This document shows positions 51,688 through 59,227 of a DNA stretch of 64,000 nt, piece after piece. The DNA comes from a virus. Below the pieces are notes generated by a model. It searched no databases and had not been told where the DNA came from. It saw only the letters and a list, made by a program, of their open reading frames with translations. Location: IMG/VR virus record IMGVR_UViG_3300043775_002630, positions 78,364-142,363 of that record; one strand, 5' to 3'. Both the position numbers and the translations under genes were made by a program. The stretch's first letter is position 1; the number at the start of each line of letters is the position of its first letter.

Positions 51688-51775
51688 CGGTGGGTGAGGG
51701 GCTCGAACCCTCGCGCCGGTTACCCGACCTATCAGTTTAGCAAACTGACCCCTTCACCAACTTGGGTAACCCACC
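51688..51775 (-). tRNA. tRNA-Ser(GCT)
   Basis: Minus strand. Acceptor GGTGGGT / ACCCACC, anticodon arm TCAGT-TTGCTAA-ACTGA, long variable arm, T loop TTCGAGC. No CCA. Confidence 0.94.
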
Positions 51776-51780
51776 AAAGA

Positions 51781-52425
51781 TTACTCTTCATCATCATAAA
51801 CACCTGACTCCAAATCGTCAAGAGTAAATAGATGAATTTCTAATGATTTACCAGTAAACCATTCATCCTCAAAGTCTTTTTCAAGTTCTTGGTTCTTGTA
51901 AAACATTTTATCCATAACCTCATAATCAAAAATTGGTGATTCTAAACTCTGAGCAGTAAAGCCAAAGTCTTCAAATTTAGGTACCTCATCAGACTCAATA
52001 TGATAATTACAAATTGTCCCTTTAACATCCTCAATCAAACAAAGAATGTTTTCGTGACCTTCGTGAGGGTATGCGTCGATAACCTGACCAACTTCTTCTA
52101 AATTTGGTATTTCACCATATTTGTCTTGTAAATCGTATATGTCTGTGAGTTCTTCCCACCCTTTTTCCCATATAACATTTCCATTTTCGTCAATCAAAAC
52201 AAACATAAGTCTATCGTTAACATATGGTCGAGATGCCACCCACCAGTTAGTATCATAGTGGTCATAATTCTCAATTAAGTCAGGTATCATTGAATACATC
52301 TCACTGAGTTCTTCGTGATTACCTTCTTCTTTAGCATTAAGAATAATTTCAACTTCTTCAGAAGTTAGGTTATGGGCAGATGCCTCCATACCAAAACCAT
52401 TAACCAATAATTTATATTTAGCCAT
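51781..52425 (-). CDS. Acidic hypothetical protein (214 aa)
   Basis: Very acidic throughout (NAKEEGNHEELSEMYSMIPD, FEDEWFTGKSLEIHLFTLDD). DNA-mimic or host-inhibitor roles are possible for such phage proteins but there is no diagnostic motif. It is the 3' gene of a minus-strand operon with three upstream small genes. Confidence 0.6.
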   Translation of the reverse strand: MAKYKLLVNGFGMEASAHNLTSEEVEIILNAKEEGNHEELSEMYSMIPDLIENYDHYDTNWWVASRPYVNDRLMFVLIDENGNVIWEKGWEELTDIYDLQDKYGEIPNLEEVGQVIDAYPHEGHENILCLIEDVKGTICNYHIESDEVPKFEDFGFTAQSLESPIFDYEVMDKMFYKNQELEKDFEDEWFTGKSLEIHLFTLDDLESGVYDDEE

Positions 52426-52426
52426 T

Positions 52427-52591
52427 TTATTTAAAATTAGAATTGTTTAACCAAATTGTATCACCCTTTTTATATTCACCTTTAGAGTATACAACGCCTT
52501 TTAAACCCTCATCTGTTTTACACATATATGAGTTATATTCTTTTCCCACAGAAACCAATGAGATAACAATCAAAAACGCAATTGTTTTCAT
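52427..52591 (-). CDS. Small secreted or membrane-anchored protein (54 aa)
   Basis: ATG overlaps the stop of the upstream gene. N-terminus KTIAFLIVISLVSVGKEYNS is signal-like, with a short hydrophilic tail. Immediately upstream the DNA reads AAGGAGG at 7 nt spacing, a rare Shine-Dalgarno match here, although it lies within codons for a Glu run. Confidence 0.58.
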   Translation of the reverse strand: MKTIAFLIVISLVSVGKEYNSYMCKTDEGLKGVVYSKGEYKKGDTIWLNNSNFK

Positions 52592-52740
52592 TCTTCTTCC
52601 TCCTTATCATTTTGATTTGTTGGTAATGCTCCGACAAATAAAGACATTAAAATCCACCAAGGACTTTGTGTTAAATAAACAACATATCCGACAAGTGCGA
52701 GATATGCCAAGGCAACTAAAGTGTAAGAAACGTATTTCAT
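52588..52740 (-). CDS. Small two-helix membrane protein (50 aa)
   Basis: MKYVSYTLVALAYLALVGYV begins a membrane segment, then VYLTQSPWWILMSLFVGALP, ending DKEEEE. Two hydrophobic segments in 50 residues with a charged tail recall holin-like proteins. It overlaps both neighbours by 1-4 nt. Confidence 0.6.
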   Translation of the reverse strand: MKYVSYTLVALAYLALVGYVVYLTQSPWWILMSLFVGALPTNQNDKEEEE

Positions 52741-53333
52741 TATTGTAAGAATTTTAAAACTTTCTCTTTTACTCCTGATTGTTTAATACCCTCGTATTGT
52801 TGTGGTGTATGTACGAAATTAGTTAAACCAGGTTTTTCGTCAAGACCATCTTTATGTGTAAAATGATTTGATAAAAAATCTACAGACATATCCAAATCAT
52901 CAATTGACACCCAATGAGTAATTTCAGGATGAGTTTCTAAATAATGTTGGATTTCAATTGAACGTTCCAATTCTAAATCGGCACGGAATCGTAGTATGTT
53001 CCATTTTTCAGGTGCGATATCTTCAGTTCTTGGTGTTGTTGCAATTGGAGCTTTTAGGATACCTTGAGATAGGTAGTATTCACCAAGTTCCTCCAACGTG
53101 GCGTGAAATCTCCAATCTGAAGATACAACTATTTCAGCACCAGTCTCTTCTAAAATAGAATTTAGGACTTTAATTGCTTTATCATCAAAATCGTCAAATC
53201 GATATTGAATAGGAATTTCTCTATTGGTCATAGACATTTTTCTACCACCCCATTTTTTTTGTTTCTTCATCCTACCACCCCAATTGTTTGCAAGACAAAT
53301 TACACCATCGTTATCTAGGAATATTACTTTCAT
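52740..53333 (-). CDS. HAD-domain protein of the RNA-repair (Swiss Army Knife-like) type
   Basis: 197 aa from ATG 53333; a longer in-frame start is discarded because the promoter lies there. Motif I is VIFLDNDGVIC (D7, D9), motif II VVSSDWRFHATLEELG, and the acidic WVSIDDLDM motif IV. The SSDWR segment and C-terminal organisation match the HAD_SAK group, linked in comparative genomics to RNA repair. The cREC-domain gene further upstream has a similar association, and tRNA clusters are nearby. Confidence 0.72.
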   Translation of the reverse strand: MKVIFLDNDGVICLANNWGGRMKKQKKWGGRKMSMTNREIPIQYRFDDFDDKAIKVLNSILEETGAEIVVSSDWRFHATLEELGEYYLSQGILKAPIATTPRTEDIAPEKWNILRFRADLELERSIEIQHYLETHPEITHWVSIDDLDMSVDFLSNHFTHKDGLDEKPGLTNFVHTPQQYEGIKQSGVKEKVLKFLQ

Positions 53334-53337
53334 AGAA

Positions 53338-53345
53338 CAAAGATA
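53338..53345 (-). promoter_or_regulatory. Candidate -7 element with no leader room
   Basis: TATCTTTG on the minus strand, only TTCT between it and the ATG at 53333. A matching -33 TTTG is not found. If active, it yields a leaderless transcript. Confidence 0.5.
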
Positions 53346-53365
53346 ATACAATCTTGTAGTAATTC

Positions 53366-54601
53366 CTATTTTTTCTTGTAAATAATTTCTTTGTGGATTT
53401 TGAATGGTCCGTATTTTTTCTCCATCAATAAACGGTGAAGTTCCCAATTGATAATGGATTCGTTTGTTTGTCCATCATCTTTCGCCATATCATAAAGTTT
53501 GGCAATTTTTCTAATCATTTTATCGGCAATCATATTAAACTTTTTGATTTCGTATTTAAAAAATTTGATTGGGTTGTTTTCAAATCTAAGAACAAATTTT
53601 TGAAAGTTTTCTTTGATTTTATCAAGTTCCTCAGAATCCCCTAAAGATTGTCCAAGCATTGATGCTAACATAGATAATAGAGGGTCTGAACCCATTGGTC
53701 CATCTACGTATCTGTTAAACTTTTCAAGTTTTCTATTTGATAAGTTTATAAAGAATAAACGTAAAACTTTTTCAACTTTTTCATCATCAGTCATTGTGGT
53801 AGGGTCCTCTTCCATAATTTCAGATATAAAAAAATCAACTCTTTCCATATTATCTTTAATCCCTGAGACTAAATCTTCATACGTGAAATTTTTAATTTCC
53901 TGTAATTTTTGGAATGTCTTATCCTTTTTCAAAAAGTCTAAAAACTGTGATTTTGTAATATTTTTCGTTCTTATGTTAGATGCGACTTCACTAGGTCTAA
54001 CCAAATTTTCAGCAACGGTAGTAAAATATAAAAAGTGTATAAATTTTTCGTCAAGTACATCAATCCTAAATGGTGGCATATCACCGATAGCATTATATTC
54101 AGCATCGTGCCCAATTAAACCCTTTCGACTAACTTGTTTATCGTATTTGTGTTTTAATTCGTGAGCAATTGACCCGATATATTCATCTCTATCAGATTCA
54201 AACTCTTGGGCTAATTGTTGCGGTTCCCATTCAGAGTTTACAATATAAGTTAAAGTAAATGTTGCTTTTGATGATGGTTTAATAGTTTTTAACTTAATGT
54301 CTCTATCAAATCTAAAAGTTTGTGACATACCCATAGAGGCGATTTTCGGGTCCTCTTTGAATTCATCAATCTCGTTAACCTCAACGATGAGTTTATAACT
54401 ATCAAGATATATTTTTTGTTTATAACCTAATGTTATATCAATGTCACCATAAAATTCGTATTCATCTTTTTTTTGACGAATACTTTTTAAGTCGTTTAAA
54501 ATCATTCCATAAACTTCTTCGGCGGCTTCCAAAATAGATTCAGGAACCCCTAAAGCTTCATTAATTAAGTTGTACTGACTTTCGGTGATAATATACTTCA
54601 T
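53366..54601 (-). CDS. Putative zincin metalloprotease with capsid-tag-like N-terminus
   Basis: 411 aa. IAHELKHKYD (145-154) contains HExxH (H147, E148, H151), a zincin signature; a third ligand could be in the following 50 residues. The N-terminus KYIITESQYNLINEALG contains L-I-N-E followed by Ala, the same tetrapeptide as at the major capsid cleavage site. The C-terminal half is helical (FENNPIKFFKYEIKKFNMIA). It may be packed in the head and act on host proteins after injection. Confidence 0.68.
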   Translation of the reverse strand: MKYIITESQYNLINEALGVPESILEAAEEVYGMILNDLKSIRQKKDEYEFYGDIDITLGYKQKIYLDSYKLIVEVNEIDEFKEDPKIASMGMSQTFRFDRDIKLKTIKPSSKATFTLTYIVNSEWEPQQLAQEFESDRDEYIGSIAHELKHKYDKQVSRKGLIGHDAEYNAIGDMPPFRIDVLDEKFIHFLYFTTVAENLVRPSEVASNIRTKNITKSQFLDFLKKDKTFQKLQEIKNFTYEDLVSGIKDNMERVDFFISEIMEEDPTTMTDDEKVEKVLRLFFINLSNRKLEKFNRYVDGPMGSDPLLSMLASMLGQSLGDSEELDKIKENFQKFVLRFENNPIKFFKYEIKKFNMIADKMIRKIAKLYDMAKDDGQTNESIINWELHRLLMEKKYGPFKIHKEIIYKKK

Positions 54602-54615
54602 ACTATTAAATAGTA

Positions 54616-54780
54616 TTATTGGTCTCTTTCATCTAATATTTGAAGGTACAATGATTCTGTCATAAGATGGCCACTTTGTTTGCCTACTAAATCACAAAAA
54701 AGACCTTTTTGTAAAATAGAATAGTCCTTGGGGTCAATAATCACCCAAGGACCTTCGTTTCTAATGTCGTTACGTTTCAT
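54616..54780 (-). CDS. Small hypothetical protein (54 aa)
   Basis: Starts MKRNDIRNEGPWVIIDPKDY; hydrophilic and mixed charge. Its ATG overlaps the stop of the upstream membrane peptide. It lies in what would otherwise be a 310-nt gap. Confidence 0.6.
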   Translation of the reverse strand: MKRNDIRNEGPWVIIDPKDYSILQKGLFCDLVGKQSGHLMTESLYLQILDERDQ

Positions 54781-54917
54781 TATGGTTGTGTTAATACCAA
54801 AAATACGGCAACAATTCCAATCACCAATAGTCCCAAAAAAGCCATTGCTAGACTAAATTCAACTTGGTCTTTTGTTTTACCTTGCCAATCTTCAGGGTTC
54901 CATTCTTCTTTTTTCAT
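54780..54917 (-). CDS. Small single-pass membrane protein (45 aa)
   Basis: MKKEEWNPEDWQGKTKDQVE is hydrophilic, then a hydrophobic helix (FSLAMAFLGLLVIGIVAVFL) near the C-terminus, so likely tail-anchored. The ATG overlaps the cREC gene's end by 4 nt. Confidence 0.62.
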   Translation of the reverse strand: MKKEEWNPEDWQGKTKDQVEFSLAMAFLGLLVIGIVAVFLVLTQP

Positions 54918-55348
54918 ACTGTATGTTCCCATTGAACTCTCACACAATTTTGTGGGAGACGGTTTAGATGTCTATAATTATTAATGTACCCCATCATATT
55001 TGCCGAACCAACAGCATTTGCCGAGTGAACAACCACATCAACAACAGGTTTTCCGTCCAACCATTGGTTAACCAACCACTTTGTACAATCCATACCAGTT
55101 TTTTCAGTGATATTGTCGTAATTGATTGCGTAGTTTTTTGTTACACCATATAACCACTCACTCATTGCACTATCACCTAAATCGTGGTCCAAAGAAATAA
55201 GTTCGATGTTTTCTAAACCAATTTTGTTAATTGTTTGGACAAACTCATCATAAGAACGAACAACAGTCCATTCAGGGATTCCATTAACCCACTCATTATT
55301 CGGACTCACAGGAGTTCTAACATCATCAAGATAGATACGGTGTTTCAT
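54914..55348 (-). CDS. Cyclic-phosphate processing receiver-domain (cREC-like) protein
   Basis: 144 aa. RIYLDDVRTP (4-13), VVRSYDEFV, IELISLDHDLGDSAM (about 49-63) and VHSANAVGSANMMGYI (about 107-122) follow the cREC pattern, a receiver-like domain predicted to process RNA 2',3'-cyclic phosphate ends. It heads the operon that also holds the metalloprotease and HAD_SAK-like protein, next to the tRNA cluster. Confidence 0.75.
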   Translation of the reverse strand: MKHRIYLDDVRTPVSPNNEWVNGIPEWTVVRSYDEFVQTINKIGLENIELISLDHDLGDSAMSEWLYGVTKNYAINYDNITEKTGMDCTKWLVNQWLDGKPVVDVVVHSANAVGSANMMGYINNYRHLNRLPQNCVRVQWEHTV

Positions 55349-55372
55349 ATTTGTAGTTTTTAATAATCACAT

Positions 55373-55439
55373 CGTACAGGCATTCTACTCCCAGCTCCGA
55401 GGAATTGTATCTAACTTAGCCCTTCTCCACCGCTGTACG
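55373..55439 (-). ncRNA. Candidate structured RNA (R2)
   Basis: A 67-nt segment closed by a perfect 7-bp helix, CGTACAG (55373-55379) with CTGTACG (55433-55439). The size and closing helix recall a tRNA but there is no T loop and no anticodon arm. It lies downstream of tRNA-Glu on the minus strand and upstream of the cREC gene. Confidence 0.48.
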
Positions 55440-55460
55440 GGTACCTGAAGATATGATTTG

Positions 55461-55532
55461 TAGCCCGACGGGGAATCGAACCCCGCTCTCGTCCGTGAAA
55501 GGGACGTGTCCTGACCGATAGACGACCGGGCC
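55461..55532 (-). tRNA. tRNA-Glu(TTC)
   Basis: Minus strand. Acceptor GGCCCGG / TCGGGCT with two G-U pairs, anticodon arm CGTCC-CTTTCAC-GGACG, T arm CGGGG-TTCGATT-CCCCG. No CCA. Confidence 0.94.
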
Positions 55533-55548
55533 AAATTAAGATAAGTTG

Positions 55549-55622
55549 TGGACCGTGGGAGACTCGAACTCCCGACCCCCTGCGTGCAAGGCAGGTGCTC
55601 TAGCCAACTGAGCTAACAGCCC
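55549..55622 (-). tRNA. tRNA-Ala(TGC)
   Basis: Minus strand. Acceptor GGGCTGT / ACGGTCC, anticodon arm CCTGC-CTTGCAC-GCAGG, T arm TTCGAGT loop. No CCA (genome reads CAC after the discriminator). Confidence 0.93.
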
Positions 55623-55626
55623 GAAA

Positions 55627-55683
55627 AGAGAACCCGGGCCCAGCGTGCCAATCTTTCAGGAAGGGCCCTTTTCAAGGTTCTTT
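55627..55683 (-). ncRNA. Candidate GC-rich hairpin RNA (R3)
   Basis: Outer 8-bp helix 55627-55634 with 55676-55683 (GAACC/GGTTC core) and an inner self-complementary GGGCCC (55636-55641 with 55663-55668), leaving a 21-nt loop. Lies exactly between tRNA-Met and tRNA-Ala. It could be a processing signal or a small stable RNA. Confidence 0.45.
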
Positions 55684-55684
55684 G

Positions 55685-55759
55685 TTGCGGGGGTGGGATT
55701 CGAACCCACGTGATTCAGCTTATGAGACTGAGCTGGAACCTTCTCCAGTCCACCCCGCT
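55685..55759 (-). tRNA. tRNA-Met(CAT)
   Basis: Minus strand. Six pairs GCGGGG / CCCCGC with A1 opposite A72 unpaired, as in initiator tRNAs; but the anticodon stem TCAGT-CTCATAA-GCTGA lacks the three G-C pairs of initiators. T arm GTGGG-TTCGAAT-CCCAC. Elongator, initiator or Ile-lysidine type is undecided. Confidence 0.85.
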
Positions 55760-55765
55760 ATGTTG

Positions 55766-55837
55766 CGGTCCCACGGGGAATCGAACCCCGAACTCAGCCG
55801 TGACAGGGCTGCATTATAGCCGTTTAACTATGAGACC
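55766..55837 (-). tRNA. tRNA-Asp(GTC)
   Basis: Minus strand, first of the four-tRNA cluster. Acceptor GGTCTCA / TGGGACC, anticodon arm CAGCC-CTGTCAC-GGCTG, T arm CGGGG-TTCGATT-CCCCG, discriminator G. No CCA. Confidence 0.94.
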
Positions 55838-55849
55838 TAAATGACTTTA

Positions 55850-55880
55850 CAAAGATAATACATATTTTGTAAAAATCAAA
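55850..55880 (-). promoter_or_regulatory. Bacteroidota-type promoter for the minus-strand tRNA cluster
   Basis: Minus strand TTTG (55877-55880), 19 nt, TATCTTTG (55850-55857). The first tRNA begins 13 nt downstream. Confidence 0.83.
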
Positions 55881-55912
55881 AAAACTTTTTTTTTTATTAA
55901 AAAAACGTGTTT

Positions 55913-56953
55913 TTACTGTTCTTCATATGGAGCATACTCAATTTCTTCAGGTAAAGCTTCATTGTTCCAGGCAGCGTCGGGAATTACCATTTCATCGGTG
56001 TTTCTCAAACCCCTTACTCTTTCAAGAATATTTTCCATTGAGATTTCAGGGATATCACGTAAATCCACATTAACCATTGGTACTTCCTCCATTATTTCTC
56101 CCTCATATGGTTGTTTCTCAATTTTTACTATTCGATTAAACCCTTCATTGAAGACTTCAGAATTAGATTCTAAATTGGTGATAATTTGATTGTTATCAAT
56201 CTTACTTTTTATCCACATAAAAATATCCAAATCTAACTGAGTGTCGGTAAAATCAACTCTATTATCTGCTGAGTTCCAAAATGATGAAATCACCTCACCT
56301 CTATCTCTAACGTCTTTATCATAAAACCAAGCAACTTTGTATCCTGTGTTTTTATTGATAATATAAAGTAATGAACCTTTTTTACCATATCTGTAAAAAT
56401 GTTCAGCTTCTGAAGATGCTGCGGTACACCATTTGGTTGATGCTCCATACTTACAAGATGACTCCCAAGTTAAAGGTCTAATTACCAACCAAGTGTCATT
56501 TTCAAATTCTCGAACAATTTGTTTCTCAAACTCTTTTTTTTCATCTTTCAATGAAAGTAATGACAGATATGAATTGAGCTCCTCAATATCAGTGATGTGT
56601 GTGGTGTCCAATCCTTTTGGATTATATCTTTCACATTGCTCCATAAAATCAACAACCATTCTTACATCAGCGTGTGAAAATAAATCCAGAAATCTCCAAT
56701 ATAATACGACTGCAATATCAGATAAATTATTTATTTGTTCAGGTTTGACAATTTTCCTTCCAATTAATAACTCTTCTCGGATTTCTTTAATCTCATTTTT
56801 ACCGTAATTTTTGGTCATCATTTTCCCAAAAACATTAATCATCATTGGGACATACTTTTTGGTTTTGGTGTTATCCATATTTGTTATGAAGTCTAACAAA
56901 CTCATATTTAACCAATCAGGTCCGTTCTCTTTAAAATCTTTAATTCTAGCCAT
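55913..56953 (-). CDS. Conserved-looking phage protein with CxYGxxTKWC motif
   Basis: 346 aa from ATG 56953; the TTG at 56974 lies in the promoter. Near residue 165 is SCKYGASTKWCTAASSEAEH, a motif (W-x-x-CKYG-x-x-TKWC) I know from several uncharacterised large-phage proteins; LLYIINKNTGYKVAWFYDKD follows. The N-terminal half is helical, the C-terminus acidic. The function is not known. Confidence 0.6.
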   Translation of the reverse strand: MARIKDFKENGPDWLNMSLLDFITNMDNTKTKKYVPMMINVFGKMMTKNYGKNEIKEIREELLIGRKIVKPEQINNLSDIAVVLYWRFLDLFSHADVRMVVDFMEQCERYNPKGLDTTHITDIEELNSYLSLLSLKDEKKEFEKQIVREFENDTWLVIRPLTWESSCKYGASTKWCTAASSEAEHFYRYGKKGSLLYIINKNTGYKVAWFYDKDVRDRGEVISSFWNSADNRVDFTDTQLDLDIFMWIKSKIDNNQIITNLESNSEVFNEGFNRIVKIEKQPYEGEIMEEVPMVNVDLRDIPEISMENILERVRGLRNTDEMVIPDAAWNNEALPEEIEYAPYEEQ

Positions 56954-56971
56954 CGTATGAAGTATTTTTTT

Positions 56972-57003
56972 CAAACATACATAAAATTAAAGTTTTGGTC
57001 AAA
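56972..57003 (-). promoter_or_regulatory. Bacteroidota-type promoter
   Basis: Minus strand TTTG, 20 nt, TATGTTTG (56972-56979), 18 nt upstream of the ATG at 56953. Full consensus match. Confidence 0.84.
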
Positions 57004-57034
57004 TAAAATCTCAAACAACATTATTCACAAGGAC

Positions 57035-57042
57035 TATTTATA
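57035..57042 (+). promoter_or_regulatory. TATTTATA upstream motif for fibre gene
   Basis: TATTTATA 11 nt before the ATG at 57054, between divergent genes. Confidence 0.48.
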
Positions 57043-57053
57043 CTTAAAAACGT

Positions 57054-58631
57054 ATGCCGACTACAAGACCTTTTGCATATAATACAGGCTCAACAATATC
57101 AGGGACAGAACAAATTGGTAATTTATCCATTGCTCAAAATGATAGAGATTTTTCACAAAACTATGGTGGTGTAAGATGGTGGATGGGACCTGATGAAGAT
57201 TTGGGTTATGTAATTGCTACGGATAATCCTGCAAATGACCAACCAACTGAACCAGGTATTAATCCCCCATTTGGTGACGTTACTTTTTGGAGAACGGATG
57301 TTTTTACAGATTTAGCGTTTATTCAATTATCACAAGTAATCTCAAGAGAAAATGGTACACCTCAAACATTTGCCACGACAGATGACGCAAAAACTTGGTT
57401 AAATAGTAACGGTTATTGGACATCATATGTTTTACCGTTATCAACACCTACTCCAACACCAACTCAAACTTCCACACCTACTTCCACACCAACGCAAACA
57501 CCAACTAATACCGTAACAAACACGCCAACTAATACAGCAACAAACACACCAACTAATACCGCAACTAATACGCCAACTCAAACACCAACCAATACCGCAA
57601 CTAACACACCATCATCAACAGAAACTCCAACACCAACGCCAACCAATACCGCAACTAATACGCCAACTCAAACACCAACTAATACAATAACAAATACACC
57701 TACAGTAACACCAACTAATACTGAAACAGGAACACCAACTCCTACACCAACCATTACATTAACTCCAACAAATACTAACACACCAACACCATCTACAACA
57801 CCAAGTATTGTAACTTCAGGTTTGGTTATTCAACTTGACGCATATGAAAGCTCAAGTTATCCAGGAACAGGAACAACTGTTTTTGATATTACAGGTGGAT
57901 ATGACCACACATTAATTGGTGCAACATACACAGTTCTTAATGGTATAAAATGTTTTGATTGTACAACAGGAAATAATAGAGTTGATTACAACTTAACAGG
58001 ACCTTTATTACCAAATTCAGGATACACATATATTACTTGGGCAAGATTGATACCTAGTAATGCTGGGTTTAGAACAGTACTTTATACAAAGGGTCCTCCT
58101 AAAATCACACCAATTACTATACCTAATGGAACAAACACATTAGGATATTGGGCAACAGGATTTGTAAGTTCAGGATATGATGTTTCATCTTCGGCAGGTG
58201 TTTGGGTTCAGTTTGCCGTAGTCGGGACTAACTCATCTCAAAAATTCTACATAAATGGTTCACAGGTGGGAAGTACAATCAATGAGGGTGCTGGTGGAAC
58301 TAGACACTGGGGATGGGGTAATAATGATATCGTTGTACAACCTTGGGGTCATGTTGCCAACATGTATTTCTATAACAGACAATTAAATCTTACTGAAATA
58401 ACACAACAATACAATTATTTAGCGCCAAGATTTGCGGAAATAACCCCAACACCAACTAATACATCAACCCCTACAGTAACACCAACAACAACGAGCACAC
58501 CAACTGTGACACCAACTAATACTTTAACTCCAACTCCAACACCAACGCCAACCGAACCATTCTTTATTTTAATTCAAAGTGGTGACATATTAACCGCTCA
58601 AGATGGTAGTGGAATAGAATATCAACATTAA
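57054..58631 (+). CDS. Fibre/adhesin with Thr-Pro repeats and LamG-like domain
   Basis: 525 aa. N-terminal domain (1-130; [20 protein letters not shown], ending [16 protein letters not shown]) is shared with the 59228 fibre and probably attaches it to the particle. Then TPT/TNTPT repeats (about 137-250), a LamG/concanavalin-like domain (about 255-460; [36 protein letters not shown]), and a second repeat with a short end. LamG domains bind glycans, suggesting host receptor recognition. Confidence 0.78.
   Translation: MPTTRPFAYNTGSTISGTEQIGNLSIAQNDRDFSQNYGGVRWWMGPDEDLGYVIATDNPANDQPTEPGINPPFGDVTFWRTDVFTDLAFIQLSQVISRENGTPQTFATTDDAKTWLNSNGYWTSYVLPLSTPTPTPTQTSTPTSTPTQTPTNTVTNTPTNTATNTPTNTATNTPTQTPTNTATNTPSSTETPTPTPTNTATNTPTQTPTNTITNTPTVTPTNTETGTPTPTPTITLTPTNTNTPTPSTTPSIVTSGLVIQLDAYESSSYPGTGTTVFDITGGYDHTLIGATYTVLNGIKCFDCTTGNNRVDYNLTGPLLPNSGYTYITWARLIPSNAGFRTVLYTKGPPKITPITIPNGTNTLGYWATGFVSSGYDVSSSAGVWVQFAVVGTNSSQKFYINGSQVGSTINEGAGGTRHWGWGNNDIVVQPWGHVANMYFYNRQLNLTEITQQYNYLAPRFAEITPTPTNTSTPTVTPTTTSTPTVTPTNTLTPTPTPTPTEPFFILIQSGDILTAQDGSGIEYQH
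57450..58555 (+). repeat. Thr-Pro codon repeats in first fibre gene
   Basis: Degenerate tandem repeats of ACNCCNACN-type units at about 57450-57810 and again at about 58445-58555, with blocks nearly identical to those in the 59228 gene. Confidence 0.85.
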
Positions 58632-58637
58632 AACTAA

Positions 58638-58645
58638 TATTTATA
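58638..58645 (+). promoter_or_regulatory. TATTTATA upstream motif
   Basis: TATTTATA 3 nt before the ATG at 58649, in a 17-nt gap. Confidence 0.4.
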
Positions 58646-58648
58646 GAA

Positions 58649-59155
58649 ATGGCAAACGTACAAATAGCAAATTTACCGACATACACAGGAAACACAAATG
58701 GTGCTTTTCTTGTTATGAACAATAGTGGGAACACAGAATCATTTAAAGTAACCAAAGAAACATTATTTAACGGGTATTCGCAAAATGCGATATCACCCGT
58801 AATAGGAAGTTGGACCTTATCTGCAGGTACAAATACTGTTAGTTTTACAGTTCCTCAGGGTCAATCATATGTTATGTGGGTGAATGGAAATATTCCAAGC
58901 GGTATTGTTAATTGGAATGCAACAGTAACACTATCAAACAATAATGTACCTGTAATAGGTGTTCAGTATGGTTGGTATTATCTTGATGGAAATGCTTTGG
59001 TTTTAACATCAATACCAAGTCAGATAGTCGGAACTGCGGGAAGTATTAGTACCTCATCTCCAGCGGTTTCAAATACAAATACCTTTACATTTGGTATAAC
59101 CAATAACAGTGGTACACCACAAATAGTTGATTACGGATATGTTAAAGTAAGTTAA
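58649..59155 (+). CDS. Small virion protein between fibres
   Basis: 168 aa, beta-rich. MANVQIANLPTYTGNTNGAF and VMNNSGNTESFKVTKETLF are similar to the short tail-fibre-attachment or fibre-shaft proteins of large phages. It lies between the two paralogous fibres; likely a minor fibre or adaptor. No enzyme motif. Confidence 0.6.
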   Translation: MANVQIANLPTYTGNTNGAFLVMNNSGNTESFKVTKETLFNGYSQNAISPVIGSWTLSAGTNTVSFTVPQGQSYVMWVNGNIPSGIVNWNATVTLSNNNVPVIGVQYGWYYLDGNALVLTSIPSQIVGTAGSISTSSPAVSNTNTFTFGITNNSGTPQIVDYGYVKVS

Positions 59156-59227
59156 TTGGGACAAGATTAAATTGTATCACAACCAATTATTAGTGTATAA
59201 AATATTTAATAAAAAACAATCGCAAGT

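Noticed and set aside
52443-52748. 101-residue plus-strand frame
   Set aside because: Two minus-strand small genes occupy the same stretch with tight stop-start overlaps and signal or membrane segments; the plus frame shows no such features.
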